DNA of 15,063 nt from CAZQYC01 sp043746555 (GTDB taxonomy: Bacteria > Pseudomonadota > Gammaproteobacteria > Steroidobacterales > Steroidobacteraceae), in NCBI GenBank assembly GCA_043746555.1, contig JAYTQU010000166.1, forward strand, positions 1 to 15,063. The letters are read 5' to 3'. The position numbers and the translations under genes were made by a program. This document shows positions 1-6,709 of this stretch, one piece after another. The notes beneath the pieces were generated by a model. It worked only from the letters and a program-made list of their open reading frames with translations. It was not told where the DNA came from and made no database searches. Numbering within the stretch: the first letter of the stretch is position 1; each line of letters opens with the position of its first letter.

Positions 1-825
1 TTGACGACGTCGGAGGAAGTGGCGGAGATCAAAGCGGTCTTGGAAAAGATGTTTGCAAACAGGGCCGGCGAGAAAGAAGGTGCGTTTCTCGATTTGGTGG
101 CCGGAGCGGATAAAGCAGACGAGATGAGTTCGCCGCAGATCTTCAACCCTAACAATTATTGCCCGAAACTGCACAAGACGCAGTGTTTTCAAAACGCATT
201 GCTGATCGCCAAGCAACTTCTGGGTGAAGAGGCGCGGTTCTTTTTCGATTTGTCGATTTTGAAGGAGCCGAAAATCGGAGCGGGAACGCCGTGGCACCAG
301 GATGAAGCGTTCAGAGATGCGAAATTTCAGTATCGAGAGTTGAGTATCTGGGTGCCGCTGCAGGATGTGACGGTTGCGAGCGGATGTCTGCGATATATCC
401 CGGGGTCTAATCTGGAAAATTTGAAAGAGCACAAGTCGATTAATGACGATCCGACATCTCACGCCTTGTATGTGTCGGAGCCGTTCGATGAAGCGTCGGC
501 GGTAACTTGTCCGTTGCCGGCCGGCGGATGCGTGATGCATCAACAGCGGACAATTCATGGATCGACGTCGAATGCTTCGAATACGTCGCGGCTGGCGTAC
601 ATCATGGCGTTTGGACTGTCGCCGATTCCGACAAAGGATGGCAGAACGTTTGCTTGGGCGGAGGAGAAAAGAACGGCGGCGCAAGAGCGGAACCGGAAGT
701 GGCTACGGCACGGCGGGATGTTCGTGATGTTGTGGAGAAAGTTGCGACGCGGCGAGCTGACGAATTGGCGGTTGGCGGTGTACAACGCAAAGCGGCTGGT
801 CCAGAGGTTGGGAGAGCGGCGTTGA
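1..825 (+). CDS. Phytanoyl-CoA dioxygenase (PhyH) family oxygenase, 5'-partial
   Basis: Putative Fe(II)/2-oxoglutarate-dependent hydroxylase of the PhyH family; the substrate cannot be told from sequence. Numbering from the window edge, the HxD iron motif is in WHQDEAF (H99, D101). The distal histidine is H186 in TIHGST, and R197 in the following SRLAY is placed to bind 2-oxoglutarate. All expected facial-triad residues are therefore present. The frame is open to base 1. Family members usually carry an extra 20-40 residues before the helix that starts here, so the TTG at base 1 is probably not the true start and the gene begins outside the window. The C-terminal ~50 residues are very basic (WRKLRRGE, NAKRLVQRLGERR). 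Codon use is purine-rich, with AGA/AGG, GAG and TTG, and differs by eye from the genes downstream. It ends 101 bp before the cupin-like gene and may be co-transcribed with it. Confidence 0.85.
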   Translation: MTTSEEVAEIKAVLEKMFANRAGEKEGAFLDLVAGADKADEMSSPQIFNPNNYCPKLHKTQCFQNALLIAKQLLGEEARFFFDLSILKEPKIGAGTPWHQDEAFRDAKFQYRELSIWVPLQDVTVASGCLRYIPGSNLENLKEHKSINDDPTSHALYVSEPFDEASAVTCPLPAGGCVMHQQRTIHGSTSNASNTSRLAYIMAFGLSPIPTKDGRTFAWAEEKRTAAQERNRKWLRHGGMFVMLWRKLRRGELTNWRLAVYNAKRLVQRLGERR

Positions 826-926
826 AGAATTCGGCTGCGGAAAACTCATGTAGGGCGGTTAGCGACAAAGTTGCCGCGAGCGAACATTCCCGGAGAATTG
901 ATAACCACGATCTCGAGGAAAGGCGT
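826..926 (+). promoter_or_regulatory. Intergenic spacer with RBS and possible weak promoter
   Basis: A 101-bp gap separates the PhyH gene from the next gene. It holds a good Shine-Dalgarno at 915-923 (GAGGAAAGG) ahead of the ATG at 927, which decides that start over the longer open frame reaching back to 507. A weak sigma70-like pair, TTGCCG at 871-876 and GAGAAT at 893-898 with a 16-bp spacer, could give the downstream genes their own promoter. The -10 match is only 4 of 6, so this part is speculative. I see no terminator hairpin with a T-run. Confidence 0.35.
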
Positions 927-1955
927 ATGGGCACAATACAGGTGCAATTACCGGATGCGCACAAGGCCGAGTTTGGCCGGCGGCCACTCATTGCAACGCA
1001 TAACTTGCATCGACACGAGTTGTTCTCCGACGATGCGTTAGCCGAGTTGTTGGATCACTTTCCGCGCGAGCACCTCTACGCGTTGACGATGGGCAAGGAT
1101 CTCACGCGCCCAGACGACAATCGGCTGGTGGTTCACGATGGAGTTCGCGGCGCTGAATTGTTAAGAGCGGTCAGGAACGGCCGTCTTTGGCTCAACATCA
1201 CTCGTGTCGATTTGGCCGATGCGCGGTATCGCCTGTTGATCGACCGGCTGTACGAGCAATTGGCTTCGCAGGCGCCGGGCTTTGCGCCGCACAGCACTCA
1301 AGGAACGCTGCTGGTTTCATCGCCAAATGCGCTCGTTTACTACCATGCCGATGCTCCAGCGTCCGTGCTTTGGCATATACGCGGGCACAAGCGAATATGG
1401 GTATATCCGGCGCTCGATGAGCGTTACATGCAGCGCGAACTGCTGGAAGATATTTTCGCCGGCGTACGTCACGAATACATTCCGTACGACCACTCTCTCG
1501 ACGCAGGGGCGATCAGTTACGAACTTGCACCGGGGCAATGGACTGCATGGCCGCAGAATGCGCCGCATCGCGTAACCAATCTCGACAGCGTAAACGTTTC
1601 GCTTTCGACGGAACACTTCACCACGGCGACGAAATGGCGCGAGCGTGTGTATGTTGCCAATCGCTTCTTTCGCACACGTATGCACGCTCGAGAATTATCT
1701 GCGCGTGAATCAGGGGCTATGGCGATGATGAAAACCACGGTACATAGAGTGGCCAATAAGATGGGATTGGATCCGCTGCAATACCGACATCACGTGCCGG
1801 CAATGCGAGTCGACGCGGATGCGCCCGGCGGCGTCGTCCCCCTGACTTCTATGGACGTGACTTCTATGGACCTAACTTCTGTCAACGCGACTTCCGCCAA
1901 CGCGACGTCAATCAATCGGACATACTCCAACGATAACGTTGCGGCCGGCGCTTAG
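927..1955 (+). CDS. JmjC/cupin-8-like putative Fe(II) oxygenase with repeat tail
   Basis: A 342-residue protein resembling the cupin-like (cupin_8/JmjC) fold, a group that includes 2-oxoglutarate-dependent hydroxylases. The likely metal ligands are H140 and D142 in YYHADAP and the distal H214 in APHRV. Between them LWHIRGHKRIWVYP has the strand pattern typical of this group, in which small molecules or side chains are oxidised. The start at 927 is chosen for its strong GAGGAAAGG site. The same frame is open back to 507, but that stretch runs antisense-like through the PhyH gene and lacks domain content. After residue ~305 the protein ends in five degenerate five-residue repeats, then a polar tail. 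Its stop TAG shares its last base with the GTG of the next gene, so the two are probably translationally coupled. The substrate is unknown. A non-enzymatic cupin is possible, but the ligand set argues for an oxygenase. Confidence 0.8.
   Translation: MGTIQVQLPDAHKAEFGRRPLIATHNLHRHELFSDDALAELLDHFPREHLYALTMGKDLTRPDDNRLVVHDGVRGAELLRAVRNGRLWLNITRVDLADARYRLLIDRLYEQLASQAPGFAPHSTQGTLLVSSPNALVYYHADAPASVLWHIRGHKRIWVYPALDERYMQRELLEDIFAGVRHEYIPYDHSLDAGAISYELAPGQWTAWPQNAPHRVTNLDSVNVSLSTEHFTTATKWRERVYVANRFFRTRMHARELSARESGAMAMMKTTVHRVANKMGLDPLQYRHHVPAMRVDADAPGGVVPLTSMDVTSMDLTSVNATSANATSINRTYSNDNVAAGA
1844..1918 (+). repeat. Five-copy degenerate 15-bp tandem repeat (coding)
   Basis: Five consecutive 15-bp units lie at 1844-1858, 1859-1873, 1874-1888, 1889-1903 and 1904-1918. 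The first two are nearly identical (gacttctatggacgt and gacttctatggacct) and the later ones diverge. In protein they read TSMDV, TSMDL, TSVNA, TSANA, TSINR at residues 307-331 of the cupin-like protein. The period is a multiple of three, so copy-number changes keep the reading frame. Shifted by two residues the units read xDxTS/xNxTS, loosely like the A(D/N)LxX pentapeptide-repeat pattern, but five copies are too few for a stable beta-helix. Confidence 0.85.
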
Positions 1956-3352
1956 TGCGCGTCAAGTGTCTGCATACATTGGCGGAAGTGGCCGCACTAC
2001 GCATCCCTATCGACGCGCTTAATTTCGCTTCGACGCGCCCGGACCCGTTTTCAACCTGCGAGTATTACGAGACCTTGTTGCGCGGCTGGGAGGCAATGAA
2101 TGACACGGCGCGCCCGCGTGTCTGGTTTCTAGCCGCGTTCCTCGACGAGGAATTGGTCGGTTACTTAGCACTCAAAGAAAGTACGCGAAAGGTATTGGGG
2201 TGCCGCGTAAGGACGATCGATTGCCTCGTCGAACATGACGCCGATCGACCGCACGTGGTCGCGAAGACGGAGCAAGCCGACACAGTGACGGAAGGGTTTT
2301 ACGTGTACTTACTGGGTCGCAAGCGCGAGTGGGATTTACTGGAATTGCAACAACAAGACGCGGCATCGACACTCTATCCGCCGCCGCGCGCCATACATCT
2401 CAAAGGGTGTTGGGTCCGACGCTGGCCCAACATGGATAACTGCACCATCTCCATTCGTTGGAACACGTTGCCGCAATACCTTAAGGAGCTATCGAAAAAG
2501 GTCCGTTCCAATTCTCAGCGTCAACTGCGCAAATTGCTCGCGAGCGGCAATGCTGAGTGGTTGACGTCGTCCGACCCGCTAAGCACGCCGGCACTACTCG
2601 AACTCTACTGCGGTATCGAGTCGCGCAGCTGGAAAGCGAAGACCGATTTGGCCATCGGCACCGACTCGGAGCGCCTGCGCCATTTTCAGAGGTTGCTCAA
2701 CGCTCGGCAACCTTTGCAAATAGCGATTCAGATACTGTTGCTCGATAGCGTGCCGGTTGCCGGACTCATCAACGGTTCGTTTCAGGGACCGACGGCGAAA
2801 GGACTCTATGCGTTGCAGATCGTGTTCGACGACCGGTTCTGCTCGGCATCGCCGGGCTCGGCGATCCTACTGTTAGGTATCCGCCACGCCATCATCGGAC
2901 ACTATGCGTTCTTCAATTTGTTGTCCGGCTTCGGGTATTACAAAGAACGCTGGTTGGCGCAGACGACCGCGACGCATTGCGTTCAGATCTATCGCATCGG
3001 CAGCATCGTCTTTTGGCGTCGTTTATTTGGCGACGTCCAACGCTGGTTGTTCGCGCGAATACCCCACCACGGATCGGATTCCGCCCAAGCATTCAATCCA
3101 CGACGCCGCGGCGAAACCGATTCGGCACCCGAACAATCCGAGACGGGGCAAAAAACCGATATAACGAGTCAGGAGCGCGGCAACTTTGCCAAACTCATTG
3201 CGCAAGCGCGTGAAGGTCAATGTGAATTGCTTTCGGCGCCGGAACTTGCGGAGACACTGCTGTTGTTTACCGAAAAGTCCGCCGCCGCTCGACCTGCCAA
3301 ATATCATGTGATTTCCGAGGCAACTGCTGCCCGACGGATCGGTGCAATGTGA
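1955..3352 (+). CDS. FemAB/BioF2-like GNAT acyltransferase
   Basis: A 465-residue protein with the double-GNAT layout of the BioF2-like/FemAB-related acetyltransferases (the Acetyltransf_6 type often found in polysaccharide loci). It probably transfers an acyl or aminoacyl group, acceptor unknown. Visible signs are PFSTCEYYETLLRGW near residues 31-45, a basic acceptor helix (LSKKVRSNSQRQLRKL, ~179-194), ESRSWK near 222-227, and the second-domain block FDDRFCSASPGSAILLLG (~291-308) followed by FGYYKERWL (~326-334). The GTG start overlaps the preceding TAG by one base. No clear Shine-Dalgarno precedes it, which suits translation by coupling. The last ~95 residues after WLFARIPHH (~370) are a polar extension outside the recognisable fold. 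Their final 16 codons, including the stop, overlap the flippase gene on the opposite strand. The family call is fairly firm; the role in polysaccharide or peptide modification is inferred from context. Confidence 0.75.
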   Translation: MRVKCLHTLAEVAALRIPIDALNFASTRPDPFSTCEYYETLLRGWEAMNDTARPRVWFLAAFLDEELVGYLALKESTRKVLGCRVRTIDCLVEHDADRPHVVAKTEQADTVTEGFYVYLLGRKREWDLLELQQQDAASTLYPPPRAIHLKGCWVRRWPNMDNCTISIRWNTLPQYLKELSKKVRSNSQRQLRKLLASGNAEWLTSSDPLSTPALLELYCGIESRSWKAKTDLAIGTDSERLRHFQRLLNARQPLQIAIQILLLDSVPVAGLINGSFQGPTAKGLYALQIVFDDRFCSASPGSAILLLGIRHAIIGHYAFFNLLSGFGYYKERWLAQTTATHCVQIYRIGSIVFWRRLFGDVQRWLFARIPHHGSDSAQAFNPRRRGETDSAPEQSETGQKTDITSQERGNFAKLIAQAREGQCELLSAPELAETLLLFTEKSAAARPAKYHVISEATAARRIGAM

Positions 3353-4602
3353 CGCAATGACAGTACGACGACTCCGGAGAGGTTGATGATCTCGCCGAAG
3401 AATACGCCGAGTGGCGCGCCTATTACGCCGAACTGCACCATCCCAATGTAACCGGTCAAAAGAGAAATGACCGCACTCACAAAAGCCAGCGAAGTCAGTT
3501 GGTGAAAACGTTCGCGCGCAACCAGAAGATAGAGCAGTTGGTCGCGAACCACCATCGGCAGGAACGCCAACGACCAGAGCAGCAACAGCTGATCGCGATG
3601 CGCAAACTGTTTATGAAGTACGACGGTAAAGATCCAATCGCGTGTTAGCCACAAGACGGCGAAATAGCAGATCGACACGCAAGCCAAACCGAGCGCAAAC
3701 AGGCTCAAGCGACGCCAAGCGTAGGTCACGTTGTGATGATGCAGCCAGCCGGCGGTGAGCGGCAACATCAGTGTGCCGATTCCAGTCGACAACAAATTCA
3801 GCGGCATCATCAGGAGTCGCGTCGCCGCGATGGCCGCGACCGCGGTCAAATCAAGCGTGCCGGCGGCAAGATACATATAACCCTGACTAAATAACCAATG
3901 GATGGCCGCGCCCGCGGTGGACCATGCCGCGATCGGTGCAATAGTCCTAAGAATTCCAGCCGCGCCGCGAATGTTCCACGGCTCGTACCGCCAGAGTGCG
4001 CGCGATAGCATAATGCCGCTTACCACTGCGGCGAGACACATGACAACCATCGCGCCGATTGCAGGCGCCGGCAATTGAATGGCGGCAAATATGCCAAGCA
4101 CGAGTACGACGACATAGTACAGGTCCGTGAGTAACACGTCGTGCGGTCGTCGATGAGCCATCAACACCATGCGGAAAAAATTACGCTGCAGAATCGCGAA
4201 GGTAGCGGCAATCGTGGCGAGTAGCAATGGACCGGTGTATCTGTCCAACAGACCCGCATACCAGAGAGCGACGGTGATAGCAAAGGCGATGGCGCCGCTA
4301 GTTTTCAATACGCGATTCTGATCGCGATACAGTCCGCCGACCAGATCGCCGCGCGCGGATCGATCCAGCGGCGTAATCCGATTAACCAACGCCGGGTTCA
4401 AAAATGAGCTCTGTAGGGAGATCATCAGCAGCACGGCGCCAGAGGCAAGAACGTAATAGCCGTATTGCAGATCGCTGGCGTGACGAATCAAAAGTAGACC
4501 GACCATAAAACTGGCGGCTGAGAGCAGCGCTTGACTCGTCAGCGCGCTGCCGAACAGTTTCGCGAAAGCAAATTGGCGGCCATGGTCGCTTATGATGCTC
4601 AT
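3304..4602 (-). CDS. Wzx-like polysaccharide flippase (MOP superfamily)
   Basis: A 432-residue polytopic inner-membrane protein with about 12 hydrophobic segments, matching the length and layout of Wzx/PST O-unit flippases, which move undecaprenyl-linked repeat units to the periplasmic face. The N-terminus (KLFGSALTSQALLSAASFMV) and the early FGY/YGYYVLASGAVLL-like helix pair are typical of this group. The start at 4602 gives an ATGA overlap with the stop of the preceding glycosyltransferase, like most junctions in this operon. An in-frame ATG at 4629 would add nine residues; neither start has a strong Shine-Dalgarno. It is the last gene of the operon and runs tail-to-tail into the GNAT gene, sharing 49 bp at 3304-3352. 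No family-specific residues are diagnostic, so another MOP-type exporter is the alternative. Confidence 0.82.
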   Translation of the reverse strand: MSIISDHGRQFAFAKLFGSALTSQALLSAASFMVGLLLIRHASDLQYGYYVLASGAVLLMISLQSSFLNPALVNRITPLDRSARGDLVGGLYRDQNRVLKTSGAIAFAITVALWYAGLLDRYTGPLLLATIAATFAILQRNFFRMVLMAHRRPHDVLLTDLYYVVVLVLGIFAAIQLPAPAIGAMVVMCLAAVVSGIMLSRALWRYEPWNIRGAAGILRTIAPIAAWSTAGAAIHWLFSQGYMYLAAGTLDLTAVAAIAATRLLMMPLNLLSTGIGTLMLPLTAGWLHHHNVTYAWRRLSLFALGLACVSICYFAVLWLTRDWIFTVVLHKQFAHRDQLLLLWSLAFLPMVVRDQLLYLLVARERFHQLTSLAFVSAVISLLTGYIGMVQFGVIGAPLGVFFGEIINLSGVVVLSLRHIAPIRRAAVASEIT

Positions 4603-5783
4603 GGCGTTCTGCGCTTGGTGCGTACCCATTCAAGCGATTCATTCGGGCGTAACATCAGCAGGACTTTCCACACAATAAAAAATGGCGCGCGCACTAGGTC
4701 CATTAGTCCGAGCGCACCCATGCCGCTAAGTCGCCAGCCGCGTAACACATACAGCAGCAAACTTGCGGCGCATGCGCCGGCTAGCCAAAGCCACAGCGTG
4801 GCTAGGGGTTGCCATACAAGCAGCAAAACGGCAAACGCAATAAGCGACGCAACGGTGAGTGCCACGTACGAAAGCGGTAACACCATTAGATCGACAGCGA
4901 GGTCTAAGCAAACCGCACTGCGTTGCCGGACTGCGGCTCGTAATAACGTGAAAGTCTTGGCGCGAATTAGCTGTAGGCGCCCATGCTCCCAGCGGCGGCG
5001 TTGTGAGCGAGCCGTCTGCGCATCGGCAACCATTTCAGCATTTACGTCGGCCTCATCGGCGTAGTGAACTCTATATCCGGCGAGCCCAAGTGCGATGCCG
5101 TATTCGATGTCTTCCGCCAAGGAAAATGCGCGATACGGAACCTGCTTGAGTAGAGTATGAGTAATGCACCAGCCGTTGCCGCGCAGTCCGCAAGACAGAC
5201 CCATGCGCTCGCGGCCACGCGAACGTAGTTTATGAAATGCGGCCAACGCGATACACATCAATCGTGTCCGCCATGAGGCGCGCGGATCGAGCACGCCGTA
5301 GTGAACTTGGACGGCATGCGCGCCGCTGGCGATTCGTGCAGCGCAGACGGCCAATAAATTGGGCGAAACATCGCTGTCGGCATCGATGACGACGACCGCG
5401 TCCGCAAAACCGAAATCATGACTCTTGCGGAATGCGTATTCCAGAGCGTAGCCCTTGCCGCGCAAGCTGTCGTGTCGACGCTCAAGCACGGTTGCACCCG
5501 CGGCGCGAGCGAGCGATGCGGTCGCATCCGTGCAGTTGTCCGCAACCACGACGACGCGAAAGTGCTCGCGCGGCCAATCGATCTTCAACAGACTGGCGAC
5601 GGCTCGTTCGATCAAAAGATGTTCATTATGCGCCGGTACGATCACATCGAAGCGATACGTTCGAGCGGAGAGTAAAGGCGCGCGCAGTTTGCGGGACAGC
5701 ACTGTGAGCAACAGCAGGTACGCGCAACTCAATAACGCTGGAATGGCTAGGATTATCACAATTACATATATGAGGAATATCAT
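4599..5783 (-). CDS. Membrane family-2 glycosyltransferase (processive-type)
   Basis: A 394-residue GT2 enzyme of the membrane-anchored type, predicted to add a sugar from a nucleotide donor to a lipid-linked acceptor on the cytoplasmic face. There is an N-terminal anchor at ~1-30. The GT-A core starts with FDVIVPAHNE (~45-54) and ADNCTDAT (~81-88). The metal-binding DADSD is at 134-138, the catalytic-base region LAEDIEYG at ~222-229, and QRRRW at 261-265. Two or three C-terminal transmembrane segments follow from ~290. The D, DxD, ED and Q(Q/R)xRW set of this subclass is complete. The start at 5783 forms an ATGA overlap with the upstream glycosyltransferase stop. The frame is open back to 6050, but that part is antisense to the neighbour and lacks domain sense. 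The donor sugar cannot be read from the sequence. Confidence 0.87.
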   Translation of the reverse strand: MIFLIYVIVIILAIPALLSCAYLLLLTVLSRKLRAPLLSARTYRFDVIVPAHNEHLLIERAVASLLKIDWPREHFRVVVVADNCTDATASLARAAGATVLERRHDSLRGKGYALEYAFRKSHDFGFADAVVVIDADSDVSPNLLAVCAARIASGAHAVQVHYGVLDPRASWRTRLMCIALAAFHKLRSRGRERMGLSCGLRGNGWCITHTLLKQVPYRAFSLAEDIEYGIALGLAGYRVHYADEADVNAEMVADAQTARSQRRRWEHGRLQLIRAKTFTLLRAAVRQRSAVCLDLAVDLMVLPLSYVALTVASLIAFAVLLLVWQPLATLWLWLAGACAASLLLYVLRGWRLSGMGALGLMDLVRAPFFIVWKVLLMLRPNESLEWVRTKRRTP

Positions 5784-6709
5784 GCCGGCGCACCGCCATA
5801 TTCTCGATAGTGCCAGCCCCAGAAGACCGAGAGCTTGCCGGCATTGGCGGCCGCTTTGAGCAGCCAAAATACAACGCGGTGTCGACCGAATGGCAAACAC
5901 ACCAGCATCAGGCCGACTGCGAGCAGAAGTTGCGCGAGGGAGCGCAAGAAAAACAGACTGCGACTGCGAGTAGAAATATGTCGATAGCGTCCCGCAAAAG
6001 TATGTCGTGCGAAATCTTGTCCGCCGCGCAGTGCGCGACGCAACAGCCAACGTAGCAACAATCGCGAAGATTCAACCGGCTCGTGCACGACGGCCTGGTC
6101 GCACCAAACGATGCGTGCGCCGTCGTTGACAAGGCGCGACAAAAGATCGCCGTCTTCGCCACCCGTTAATCCATAAGCGGGGTCGAAGGGACCTACCTGC
6201 TGCTTTAGCAGACTCGCGCGTAGCAATACATTCCCGAAGCGCAGTCGATTGCGCGGTACGGCGTCGCCGGTCTGCATCCGAGCCCAGGCATAAAAGCTGC
6301 TGCGAATCCAAGACGGTGCATCGTTCGGAACGACCGGTATGACCGGACCGAGAACGCCATCGGTCTCGTACCGTTCAGCGGCGTCGAATAGTTGTCTGAG
6401 CCACGTGGCTGGCGCGCGTTCGTCGTCATCGATAAAGGCAAGCCAATCGCCGCTCGCAAGTTCGACCGTGCGATTACGCGTCAGCGAAATATTTTTGGCA
6501 GGCTGTATGCTGTAGTGAATAGGGCACGGCGTACCGAGCCGCCTTCGCTGCTCGATCACACTACGTGCGCTGCCCGCAGCGTCGTTATCTACCACGATAA
6601 TTTCACTTGGTGGGCGCTGCTGAGCAACCACGTCGTTTAGCAGTGCGCGCAAGCGCACCGGGCGACGATAGGTTGCGATACACAAACTTATTTTTGCTTC
6701 GAGCGTCAC
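5780..6709 (-). CDS. Family-2 glycosyltransferase
   Basis: A 309-residue cytoplasmic or membrane-associated GT2 glycosyltransferase for repeat-unit assembly. The core begins ISLCIATYRRP (~7-17) and continues with IIVVDND (~37-43), AKNISLTRNR (~71-80), the metal-binding FIDDDE (D94-D96) and GGEDGDLL (~183-190), where the acidic pair is the likely catalytic base. A hydrophobic segment at ~253-275 may anchor it to the membrane. The GTG start at 6709 makes a GTGA overlap with the preceding stop and has GGAAG eight bases upstream (6718-6722). The much longer open frame reaching 7222 is rejected because everything before this GTG is low-sense sequence lying antisense to, and inside, the HAD-fusion gene. 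The motif pattern resembles rhamnosyl- or abequosyl-type GT2 enzymes, but the sugar is not assignable. Confidence 0.87.
   Translation of the reverse strand: MTLEAKISLCIATYRRPVRLRALLNDVVAQQRPPSEIIVVDNDAAGSARSVIEQRRRLGTPCPIHYSIQPAKNISLTRNRTVELASGDWLAFIDDDERAPATWLRQLFDAAERYETDGVLGPVIPVVPNDAPSWIRSSFYAWARMQTGDAVPRNRLRFGNVLLRASLLKQQVGPFDPAYGLTGGEDGDLLSRLVNDGARIVWCDQAVVHEPVESSRLLLRWLLRRALRGGQDFARHTFAGRYRHISTRSRSLFFLRSLAQLLLAVGLMLVCLPFGRHRVVFWLLKAAANAGKLSVFWGWHYREYGGAPA

Noticed and set aside
507..926. 140-codon upstream extension of the cupin-like reading frame
   Set aside because: It overlaps the PhyH gene in another frame, has no domain content, and the strong GAGGAAAGG site sits directly before the ATG at 927.
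602..991. Minus-strand open frame opposite the PhyH and cupin-like genes
   Set aside because: An antisense shadow produced by biased codon use; no RBS and no recognisable domain.
3100..3125. GC-rich palindrome (CGCCGCGGCG) near the end of the GNAT gene as an operon terminator
   Set aside because: It is short, lies within coding sequence, and is not followed by a T-run on either strand.
4531..5064. Plus-strand 177-codon open frame opposite the flippase/glycosyltransferase junction
   Set aside because: Ser/Arg/Ala-rich composition typical of antisense frames, and it crosses a well-supported gene junction on the other strand.
5784..6050. N-terminal extension of the membrane glycosyltransferase
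   Set aside because: It falls inside the preceding glycosyltransferase gene and has a basic, low-sense composition. The ATGA overlap at 5780-5783 and the membrane anchor fit the shorter start.
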